Positions 26,939 through 34,939 of a stretch of DNA of 64,000 nucleotides are shown piece by piece. The stretch lies in contig JAQIBS010000175.1 in assembly GCA_027858965.1 (NCBI GenBank), positions 1 to 64,000 of the forward strand, given 5' to 3'. The first letter of the stretch is position 1; each line of letters opens with the position of its first letter. Under the pieces are notes generated by a model. It had not been told where the DNA came from. It saw only the letters and a program-made list of their open reading frames with translations, and searched no databases. Position numbers and translations under genes: made by a program. Source of the DNA: Kiritimatiellia bacterium (GTDB lineage Bacteria > Verrucomicrobiota > Kiritimatiellia > RFP12 > UBA1067).

Positions 26939-27498
26939 GCCTTCAGATTTCAGCTGTCTGAGAAACCGCATAGATCTCACCTGTCAACGCCAGAAATACT
27001 TTTTGTAGTGAGGACTCGTACGGCTTCAAAGGCGGCCGGAGCGCCGAGTCGAATCAGTCAGTTTGATGCTATATGTTTTGGCGCACGAGGATTACATGAT
27101 TAACATGATTAAAGAAGGCTGTGGGATCACAGAAGCCTCACAGTAGTAATTCCTCTTGTTACCAGCTCCACTGGACCAGCCTTCTTTCTCCGTGCCTCTG
27201 TACTACTATCCTGTCGCGACTTGTTTTCTTGACTGCCATAGCCGGAGGCGACGGCTGTTTATGCACGTTTTTTAAACCACGGAGCCCACGGAGATGCTTG
27301 CCGGACCCACGCCGCGTTGCGGCTGAGTTCCGGCACTACTGAATGCCTATCAGTATTGCCTGAAATTAGGGCGGAACGCCCGTAGGTCGGGCAGATAAAT
27401 GCGATTCTTTTCTTCTTTGCGCCTCTGCGCCTTGGCGGGAGAAAATCTAACACGCTACAATTTTTCGTGGTAAAAAACTTTGCTCCTTAGAGGTAAAT
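26939..27498. repeat. Repeat-rich 560-bp gap
   Basis: No gene is supported here. It contains a GATTACATGATTAACATG microsatellite (27089-27112, related to those at 101-133 and 40142-40172) and the second copy of the 41-bp repeat (27220-27260). It also contains an AACCACGGAGCCCACGGAG segment near 27276 and a TTTGCGCCTCTGCGCCTTGG segment at about 27415-27434. The last two resemble dispersed families I recall from PVC and planctomycete genomes. Confidence 0.75.
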
Positions 27499-29673
27499 TT
27501 ATTTACTCCACAAATAAAAACGAACGCTTTCTGCAGGAACAGATTCTGTTACTTTCACCGGCTCGGTATTCCCTGGAGCATACACACCAAAAAGATTGCG
27601 TCCAGCAGCTGAAATTTTCACTGCCTGCGCTTTATCGCTGTAATTCCACACCACAACACCAAGCCGACCGTCTTCAGCGCGAAAAGCGTGTGCGACACAA
27701 TTATCACCCTTAAAGGTAAAGCCTTCTATATCGACAAAGCGACCACGCTTCAGGAAGTCAGCAAACTGGTTGCGCATCGCGATCACCTCTCGCATATACT
27801 TAGCCACCGGTTTCGGAGGCGTTGAGCAGACCATGCGTACATCCGGTGGCGAGTTGCAATCGGAGTAATCTTTCGGCACCGGCATCGTGTGTTTCAGGTA
27901 CTTCACGTCTCCGGTATAGCGGGACTCATTCTCATGCCGGAACCCGTAAAAGCAGGCAAAGTTTGCGATATTGCGTGTCGACATCGGATTAGGGTTACGT
28001 TGGGTTACGATAAGTTCGGGATATGTATATCGAAACAGCTCGGGGAAGGTCTTTTGCCCCGGTGTCGGAATAAAAGTTCTAAGCCCCACACCGCAGCCAT
28101 GAAAGTATGGGAAATCCTCCGCGAGACCATCAATAACCCACTCGGTCATGACAACGAATCCCGGCTTGCGCGCCCGCAATGCATCGGTAAGCCGCTTGGT
28201 AAGCCTGAAACGGTCCTCAGCCCATGCCTGAACCGGATTTGCGTGACCGTGCGCCTCATTATAGCAGAAACCCGTCCCCCCTATTCCGAACTGGTCATAA
28301 ATAAAGCCATCGGCACCAAGGTCCTGAGCTTCGGAGCCAAGTTTAAACATCCGTTGATACCACACCTCTGAGCCGAAACATCCCCTAGCAAAGGTCGGAT
28401 CGGGAGTCGATTTGAATTTGTTATACCGATCCGAGTAGGGCGTCCCATCGGATCGCATCGAAGTGCATTCAGCGCCATGTTTCTTGTAGAAATCCGAAGC
28501 GGTGTCAATCAGCTGTCCATTGGCATAAAGGATCACCTTCTTGCCGCGTTTCTGCACTCTTTTTATCGCCTTTTTAAGCACCTCAGGACCACCCATCTTC
28601 GGGTCGGGATAGTTGTCAGGATAGAGACGATCATGTCCACCATGAGCCCAACCGAAGAGGCCCAGCACATCGAGTCCCCACTCATCGGAGATATCAGCAA
28701 CCTTGTCGAGTTCGTCATAGCGGAACATAAGATCTCCGTTCTGCTGTTTGAGAATACAGAGAAACCAGCCGTTGTTTTCGTCTCGGACCCAATCGGGCGT
28801 CGGTGCCCACTTCATCCATGTATCGACCCATGCACGATAGTGCCGTGATGCCGCATGCCAGCTCCCTTTATACGGCATCACAACTGCCGGAGCCGACACC
28901 CAACTCCCACCAGCCATGCAGTACGGTTCATTTTCGAGCGAGTAATCATATCCGGATTTCCGATTGGCGATATTAAAACTCTTTCGTTTCCTTGCTTCAT
29001 CATGACACGCCAGATACAGCCCTGCCTTGCCACCGTCGAGAACAAAGTACTGCATTGAGCAACCTTGGCCCGATGGATAGGTTAAGCGGCGACTCTTTCC
29101 TAATTGCTTGGGTGTCAAGCGCTGACCAAGAACGTTCGGCAGAAGCGCGGCAATCTCCTGATGATCGCCACCCTCCTTGCGGATATCAAAGAGGATCGGG
29201 AATTTCAGGCTCTTTACGCAGCAACCGTCCGTACGATTATCAACCTTGGCAACAAATTCGAACTCATCACCTTTCTGAAGCACCTGGAGGGTCAGACCGA
29301 TCTTCCAGCTAGCCTGACCATGTTGAATCATGTCGTAGCTAAACTCGACACCCTTTTTAATCTTCGTAAACTTCGGCAGATTCTGATTGCTTGGTGTAAA
29401 GCTGATCGCATCGCTCAGTTTAAAGGAGCTTTCGCCCTTGGCAATCGTCATTTTCCACATTTCGCCGGGACGAACACTCCAGACCGGACAATCCGCACTC
29501 TTTGTCGTAAATTGCATCGCACCGTCAGGCGAAACACTCAGATTTCCAACTGAATTTTTCAGCACAACCTTCTTATCCGCAGACTTTTCAGCAAAAGATT
29601 CGATTGCTGAAAAAGCGACCAGCCCTGCCGTTACCGCAAAGATACAGGTATTTTTTACCAATGTTTGTTTCAT
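27499..29673 (-). CDS. Exported DUF6259-type glycoside hydrolase-like protein
   Basis: 724 residues from the ATG at 29673 (MKQTLVKNT), chosen because GGAGAA lies just upstream within the longer frame. A signal peptide ends near IESFA. A beta-sandwich N-terminus (to ~residue 290) contains YPSGQGCSMQYFVLDGG and YKGSWHAASRHYRAWVD, then a TIM-barrel-like region (GLDVLGLFGWAHGGHD, GADGFIYDQFGIGG, FVVMTEWVIDGLAEDF), where Asp in DQF and Glu in TEW are candidate catalytic residues. This is the DUF6259 layout, distantly like clan GH-D enzymes. It shares this layout with the 53845-56463 product. It follows the GH99-like gene by 40 bp and is probably co-transcribed. Substrate unknown. Confidence 0.75.
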   Translation of the reverse strand: MKQTLVKNTCIFAVTAGLVAFSAIESFAEKSADKKVVLKNSVGNLSVSPDGAMQFTTKSADCPVWSVRPGEMWKMTIAKGESSFKLSDAISFTPSNQNLPKFTKIKKGVEFSYDMIQHGQASWKIGLTLQVLQKGDEFEFVAKVDNRTDGCCVKSLKFPILFDIRKEGGDHQEIAALLPNVLGQRLTPKQLGKSRRLTYPSGQGCSMQYFVLDGGKAGLYLACHDEARKRKSFNIANRKSGYDYSLENEPYCMAGGSWVSAPAVVMPYKGSWHAASRHYRAWVDTWMKWAPTPDWVRDENNGWFLCILKQQNGDLMFRYDELDKVADISDEWGLDVLGLFGWAHGGHDRLYPDNYPDPKMGGPEVLKKAIKRVQKRGKKVILYANGQLIDTASDFYKKHGAECTSMRSDGTPYSDRYNKFKSTPDPTFARGCFGSEVWYQRMFKLGSEAQDLGADGFIYDQFGIGGTGFCYNEAHGHANPVQAWAEDRFRLTKRLTDALRARKPGFVVMTEWVIDGLAEDFPYFHGCGVGLRTFIPTPGQKTFPELFRYTYPELIVTQRNPNPMSTRNIANFACFYGFRHENESRYTGDVKYLKHTMPVPKDYSDCNSPPDVRMVCSTPPKPVAKYMREVIAMRNQFADFLKRGRFVDIEGFTFKGDNCVAHAFRAEDGRLGVVVWNYSDKAQAVKISAAGRNLFGVYAPGNTEPVKVTESVPAESVRFYLWSK

Positions 29674-29713
29674 ATTATTCTCCATTTTTTTGTCCTCAAA
29701 ACTACTTTAAAAT

Positions 29714-30934
29714 TCAACGACCCTTAGCGGGCACCAGCACCTTCCGCAATGCATCCAGGCGTGCAGCACCTTCTCCATGCGGTGGATACAGCGCAGGCAC
29801 GAGCCAACCTCCTTCATCCATCTCATTCCAAGCATAGATCAAGACCAGCTCCGAACCACTTTTTCCCGGGTGCTTTTTATACCATGACACCCCCCTACCA
29901 ACGTGAGCCGCAATCTCCTCTGGAGTTCCCCGCTCGTAGTAATACTTATTGGCATCTTTTTTAAGCTGGTAGGATTCCCAGGAAACAGGGTTCAGCACAC
30001 GTGGTCGATGGTCCCACCCGGTCATGCAGATCGGCACAGCCGGTTTTCCGGTAGCTTCGAAATATTCCCAGTACTTCTCGGCATTAGAGGCCAGCTCAGA
30101 GAACGAAGCACCCTTCGCCTTGCCGTTTGCTTTGGCATACGCACTCAGTGCGTCACCACCGAACATATCACAGTAACGTTTGGCTCTTGCAGGAGAGCCT
30201 TCACAAAAGACAAGGTATGGTTTGCCCAACCCACACTTGGCCAGTTCATTCGTAAAGGTCGGCCACTGTTCATCGAGAACTTTCTTTGCCAGAACATTAT
30301 TGAAAAATCCCACAAAAAGGACAGGACGGGTTTTCTGAACTTTCAGGTAGTTCGGCTCCTTAACCAATCTCAACATATATTTCCAATACGCCTTCTCCGC
30401 AGCAGCATCCGGAATGCGTCCGTAAGCTGGCCACATCGGAAGAAACAGGCTGAACTTGATCTTGTCACGATTCCGGCAGGAGAGAAAGGTCTTCAGTGTA
30501 TAGCTGAGCGGGGAGGGCTCAGGATACCCCGTAAAGGCCCAGTAGTCCAGACCACCATGAACAGCGTACTCTATCTCCTTCTCAATCACTTCAACCCGAT
30601 TCTCATTGAACTCCAAAGCTTTGCCGTCCGGATCAAGTGTCGTAAAAAATGGCCAGCGGTAGCGCCATGGCTCTGCCGCCAGACACCTCTGCGTCTCTTT
30701 GCCAGGATCCTGACTCACAAGCCGATTGCGATTGGTATCAAAACCGGGATACTGCACTGAGAGAGGCGGTTTAGCCGATGCAGGCAGCTTGCCATACCAG
30801 GCATCCCAGCGGATGGCCCCCACCAGCGGTCTCGGTTCTTCTGCAACGTTCTCCTCGGCTCTCGTCAGAACCGGACATAATAATATGCCGGTCAGAGAGA
30901 GATAAATAAACATAGAGTAAATAGTATGACGCAT
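29714..30934 (-). CDS. Exported GH99-like protein
   Basis: 406 residues with a signal peptide ending near VLTRA and an AAGGAAG ribosome site. The barrel begins GAIRWDAWYGKL and includes a His-Gly-Gly-Leu-Asp-Tyr-Trp strand and ICMTGWDHRP. The terminal IYAWNEMDEGGWLVPALY is the hallmark of GH99-like and WbsX-type domains, whose WNE Glu is catalytic in GH99 endo-mannanases. The exact family and substrate cannot be settled from sequence; endo-alpha-mannanase-like or another retaining/inverting activity is possible. It is first of a probable two-gene operon with the DUF6259 gene. Confidence 0.75.
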   Translation of the reverse strand: MRHTIYSMFIYLSLTGILLCPVLTRAEENVAEEPRPLVGAIRWDAWYGKLPASAKPPLSVQYPGFDTNRNRLVSQDPGKETQRCLAAEPWRYRWPFFTTLDPDGKALEFNENRVEVIEKEIEYAVHGGLDYWAFTGYPEPSPLSYTLKTFLSCRNRDKIKFSLFLPMWPAYGRIPDAAAEKAYWKYMLRLVKEPNYLKVQKTRPVLFVGFFNNVLAKKVLDEQWPTFTNELAKCGLGKPYLVFCEGSPARAKRYCDMFGGDALSAYAKANGKAKGASFSELASNAEKYWEYFEATGKPAVPICMTGWDHRPRVLNPVSWESYQLKKDANKYYYERGTPEEIAAHVGRGVSWYKKHPGKSGSELVLIYAWNEMDEGGWLVPALYPPHGEGAARLDALRKVLVPAKGR

Positions 30935-31142
30935 TAAGAACTTCCTTTCGGTTGGTTTAATAATAATGCACGATCGTTAGCGGGAGAGCCCCTCTCGCAT
31001 GCGTTTGAACTGACGTGGAAAATGATAAACAGAGTCAAATCCTGCTAAACACCATATCTCTCCACACGAAAGCAATCATACAACTGCTGATACAGAAATA
31101 TCTTTAATTTCCTCAATTGAATCGATTTGTTCGAATCAGCAT

Positions 31143-31343
31143 TTATTGTATCATGATAAGGGTGCCTTCGATCTGATTGAACCACTGACCGACCACGGCC
31201 GGGTCGAAGTACTCGAGGGAGGGATCCTCGATCCGGACGCGGTAGACATTACCCAGCACCCCTGTGCCACCGGCGAAATCGGACTTTCGTATCATGACAC
31301 CTTTCATCCATGACGACGTCTCATTGCTCAAATCATAGGGCAA
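31143..31343 (-). pseudogene. C-terminal fragment of a fourth GTLILIH-type paralogue
   Basis: Only the last ~66 residues remain (from a TTG codon, no ribosome site). They align with the end of the three paralogues: SDFAGGTGVLGNVYRVRIED corresponds to their SDFAGGTNVIEQIWGIRIED, and the C-terminus is IEGTLIMIQ. Upstream, the frame is closed by stops, so the N-terminal ~620 residues are lost. It lies immediately downstream of the beta-strand-repeat gene that has the same terminal motif. Confidence 0.7.
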
Positions 31344-31416
31344 TGCGCAAGTTCTAAAGTGAAGTCAGGTGTGATGTATTAGTCACTAAAATGTGAACTT
31401 ATTTCAGCGTGGGCCC

Positions 31417-34400
31417 TTAACGTACCAGTATCAATGTCCCGTCCAGAGGCGGAGTAATCAGGATGCCGGTGCCACTGAAGTACTCGTCGAATTTATGATC
31501 GGCTGCACTCGCGCTGCTGCCGAAGGATCCTGAACCATCACCGTAGGTGACACCGCCAAGTATAAGTGTCCCTACCCGCTCTTCCATGCCGGCGGCCAAA
31601 GTCATACCGGTAGCGTTGTCGGCATCATTGGCGACAATGATGGTCGCCTCTTCGCTCAGGGAGTCTCCGGTGTTTTGAATTTCGACAATGGCGCCGGAGA
31701 ATATTTCGATCTCCGTGCAGTTGGTGATGGAGCCGGTTCCCGAGACGAGAAGCGTGCCGCGCTCGATCTGAATTGCACCACTGAAGGTGTTGGCAGCATT
31801 GAGCGTAATTGTACGATCTGCCGCTATGATGCGCCCCGTTGCAGTGTCGTTGATGATCATTGTTCCCGTGCCGGAAATGATGCTGTTCACAATCATGTCG
31901 CCCCCATTGACACCGGCCGATCCGCTGTACCCTGTGTACAGATAAGTGGTGCCGGAACAGGCGATTGTGCCGGCAAACGTGCTCGTGCCCGCCGGATTCT
32001 GGCCCGCTGCCCAGAGTTTTCCGCCGTCGTTGAGCGTAATCGGCATGGTAAAAGTCCTGGAATCACCTATTACGACGTAGGTGCCGAGTGTGCCGCCGGA
32101 GTTGATAACTACCGGTCCTGCAATCGTGAAGTTTGCATTCTCCAGATACATGTGTCCCTGGTTGATGATGACACCGCCGGTGCTATCCTGGATGTTCGCA
32201 GTGCGGAAAGGAACGGAGTTGTAACCTGTCTTGGTCAGCACGTAACCGTTGAAGTCGATGTAGCCGCCGAGATCAAAGCGGGAGCTTCCCCCGATTGTTG
32301 CATCCGCGCTAAGGTTCAGGCCGTTTACACCATTGGCAGACATAATACTTGCCGATCCGGTCTTGATCAGTGCACCCTGGCCAGCCGTTCCTGCGCCTTC
32401 AATGGTATAGGTTCGCGCGTTCGCGCTGAGGTCCGTCAGGGCACCAAGGTCCACTGTGGCACCGTCCTCAATCGTGACAGATCCGCTGGGCAATGCATCT
32501 TTGGCACCCCAGTACAGAATGCCTTCTTCGACGAGCGTATTGCCTGTCGAGGGACTGTCGGCACCTGAGAGTTTAAGGGTGCCGTTGCCTTGCTTGGTCA
32601 AGCCGCCAGTACCTTCGATGATTTTGGTTATAGCAGCACTCTCACCGGTGTTCGCCACTGACACCACGCTGGGTGCCCCGGATAGCGTTAGACTGCCGTT
32701 CTCGTTGGTGTCCGCAATCGTATAGCCGTCTGCATTGAAGGTCATGTTGCCCACCATGACGGGGTCGTCGAGTTCAATTTCTTCGCCCGTACCGGTGAAA
32801 ATTGCATTAGCGTTCTGGAACCAGGCAACACCGGCGTCCCAGTTGGGTTCGCTTATGTTCCAGTCATTATTGGCGTTGACGTCGATCCATGTCATATCGG
32901 ACGGCACCGTAGTGATCCTGATCACACCGGTGCCGCTAAAGTATTCGTCGTTCTGCACGAGCGCCCCGCTTGTCGAGCTGCCGTACGTGCCGATTGTGGT
33001 CTGGAGCACGCCACCCAGCAGGATAGATCCGACCGCGTCGTCCACACCCGCAGCCAGAGTGAGTCCGCTTCCTGTATTGCCATCGTTGGAGATTACAATG
33101 GCAGCGACGTCACAAAGAGCATTGACGGTGTTGGACACGACCAGCGTTGTTCCGGCTGCCACATCAACCAGAGGGCTGTTGGTCACGGAACCACTGGGTG
33201 CGAGAATCAGCGTGCCCTTTTCGAGAGCTACGCTTCCTGTAAACGTGTTGGTGGCATGGAGAATGACAGGATAGGTGATCGTGCCACTCAGCGCCATATT
33301 GGCGGGATTAATTTTCAAATTGCCGTCGCCGCCGATTTCACTGTACACATCTGTCTGAGTGTCACGTTTAGTTTCATCATTGATGAGAGTCTCGCCCGTG
33401 CTGCCCCAGGCGATCTGGATTGCACAGTCACCGTTGAGGGTCAACGTGCCGTAGTAGGCGACTTGTGGAATCCCGGTGGTGCCGGATGCGTTGTAACTTG
33501 TGCCGACGATCCCGGCGTCATTCAGGACAATGTCGGCATCAACGTTGCACGATCTACTAGGCCCATTATAGGAAAGCAGCGAAAAATATGCGCTGGCATT
33601 GACGATAATGCCGCCATCCACACTCTGGATGGCCCCGTTGCTAATCTCGAGCTGCACTAATCCCTCATCGACGGTAATCGCCCCGCCTGTGCCACTGACA
33701 AAAGACCCGCGCATGTTCCAACTTCCCATGCCGATCTTCGTTAGACGGTGTCCTTGTAGACGCACTGTGTAGGGGTCGGTCCGGCGCAAGTTGGCCACCT
33801 TGGCATCGTCTGCCAGATACAGGGGATTCATATTGTTGCCGCCGCCCATGTATGTTGAATTGTTGATTATCGCGCCGCTACCGTCGACTCCCGTGCCTTG
33901 AATCGTGAAGCTACGCACGTTGTAATCGTTTTTGATCGGAGTTGTATACTGCAGCGTTGCGCCGTCTTTAACGGTGACACTCCCACTGGGCAGCACATCC
34001 GTATCTCCCCACTGAATGGTTCCGGCATTGATGATCGTGTTGCCGGTTGAGGGGCTGCTCGCCCCCGTCAGCACGAGGATGCCATCGCCCTCTTTTGTCA
34101 GACCGCCCGAACCGGCGAGCACCTCGCTGATCGTGTTCGTTGTGTCTGCCGCCACTGTGATCACACTGGGTGCTCCCATGAGCGTTAACGTACCGTCTAT
34201 CGTGGCGTCACCGATATCGTAGTCCGTGGCATTGAAGGTTATGTTGCTTACAGACACAGAGCCGTTGATATCCAGGACTTCACCCACGCCACCAAAGATG
34301 GCGTTGTTGCCGTTGGCCCAAACAACGCCCGTGTCCCAGTTGAGGTCTGTCGTGTTCCAATCGTTGTTGGCATTGGTATCGATCCATGTCTGATCCGCCG

Positions 34401-34482
34401 CATGGAGTACGCAGACAAGACTCAGAGTTGCTAGAAAAACTGACCGCTTGCAGATACCGTCGAACATTTTTTTAATTCTCAT
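31417..34482 (-). CDS. Exported autotransporter-type beta-strand repeat protein, C-terminus GTLILVR
   Basis: 1021 residues with a signal peptide (FLATLSLVCVLHAA) and a GGAGTGG ribosome site. Two tandem ~490-residue halves begin TWIDTNANNDWNTTDLNWD and TWIDVNANNDWNISEPNWD. Each contains autotransporter-associated beta-strand repeats (GTGGLTKQGNGTLKLSGA; NTFSGAIQIERGTLLV) and ends with EYFSGTG. The repeats should form a long parallel beta-helix displayed outside the cell. No autotransporter translocator barrel, PEP-CTERM or sortase tail is present. The protein ends ITPPLDGTLILVR, matching the paralogue family elsewhere in the window, so export or anchoring may use that tail. A role in surface adhesion is inference. 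Confidence 0.85.
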   Translation of the reverse strand: MRIKKMFDGICKRSVFLATLSLVCVLHAADQTWIDTNANNDWNTTDLNWDTGVVWANGNNAIFGGVGEVLDINGSVSVSNITFNATDYDIGDATIDGTLTLMGAPSVITVAADTTNTISEVLAGSGGLTKEGDGILVLTGASSPSTGNTIINAGTIQWGDTDVLPSGSVTVKDGATLQYTTPIKNDYNVRSFTIQGTGVDGSGAIINNSTYMGGGNNMNPLYLADDAKVANLRRTDPYTVRLQGHRLTKIGMGSWNMRGSFVSGTGGAITVDEGLVQLEISNGAIQSVDGGIIVNASAYFSLLSYNGPSRSCNVDADIVLNDAGIVGTSYNASGTTGIPQVAYYGTLTLNGDCAIQIAWGSTGETLINDETKRDTQTDVYSEIGGDGNLKINPANMALSGTITYPVILHATNTFTGSVALEKGTLILAPSGSVTNSPLVDVAAGTTLVVSNTVNALCDVAAIVISNDGNTGSGLTLAAGVDDAVGSILLGGVLQTTIGTYGSSTSGALVQNDEYFSGTGVIRITTVPSDMTWIDVNANNDWNISEPNWDAGVAWFQNANAIFTGTGEEIELDDPVMVGNMTFNADGYTIADTNENGSLTLSGAPSVVSVANTGESAAITKIIEGTGGLTKQGNGTLKLSGADSPSTGNTLVEEGILYWGAKDALPSGSVTIEDGATVDLGALTDLSANARTYTIEGAGTAGQGALIKTGSASIMSANGVNGLNLSADATIGGSSRFDLGGYIDFNGYVLTKTGYNSVPFRTANIQDSTGGVIINQGHMYLENANFTIAGPVVINSGGTLGTYVVIGDSRTFTMPITLNDGGKLWAAGQNPAGTSTFAGTIACSGTTYLYTGYSGSAGVNGGDMIVNSIISGTGTMIINDTATGRIIAADRTITLNAANTFSGAIQIERGTLLVSGTGSITNCTEIEIFSGAIVEIQNTGDSLSEEATIIVANDADNATGMTLAAGMEERVGTLILGGVTYGDGSGSFGSSASAADHKFDEYFSGTGILITPPLDGTLILVR

Positions 34483-34726
34483 TTTACCACTCCTTTTATT
34501 ACTCTTTTAACACTGCCATGCATTATCATCAGATTATACTACCTACTAATCAAAAACTTTTAGTTTATTATGAAGAAGGAGTGGAAAACAGTCAACGTAA
34601 AAATAACACGTAAAAATATATGCAAAGATCACCTTGTTGAGGGATGTCGGATATGGGAAGGTCTACGATGCTGCGCTGGCAAACATCTCCACATTCCACA
34701 TCCATCTTCTCTTATTTCACTGTCAT
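34483..34726. other. Gap with no recognisable gene
   Basis: This is the 5' flank of the beta-strand-repeat gene. A minus-strand TATAAT (34538-34533) about 50 nt before its ATG could be a -10, but no matching -35 is convincing. A short plus-strand frame from 34570 shows no family features. I see nothing else. Confidence 0.4.
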
Positions 34727-34939
34727 CTATCTCAGGCGCACCCAGTCATTATCCAGCTGCTTGTAGAACTTAGGAAAGACACGATGCGTCATACCAAGGC
34801 CATGGACAATGGCCTTGTCCTTTACCGATATGGCATTAAACGCTGAATAGACAGCGCAAGGCGGGCAGGTGGTATCAATAAAACCGACCGACGCACGAAC
34901 GGGACAGGTGATGCGTGGAGCAAAGGAAAGTAATGCATT
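34727..34939 (-). pseudogene. Remnant of an acetyl xylan esterase (AXE1/CE7-type) C-terminus
   Basis: Directly after the stop of the 34939-37392 gene, about 70 codons are open on the minus strand and end at TAG (34729-34727). They read like the end of the AXE1/cephalosporin-C deacetylase family: ITCPVRASVGFIDTTCPP carries the family's catalytic Asp strand, and VHGLGMTH lies where the catalytic His is expected. No start codon, ribosome site, nucleophile Ser region or N-terminal two-thirds is present. It is a truncated relic and shows the locus once also carried a deacetylase of this type. Confidence 0.7.

Noticed and set aside
31675-32568. 297-codon plus-strand frame
   Set aside because: It lies antisense to the beta-strand repeat gene; the repeats with high GC at third positions create a long shadow frame. 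The minus frame has the signal peptide, repeats and ribosome site.
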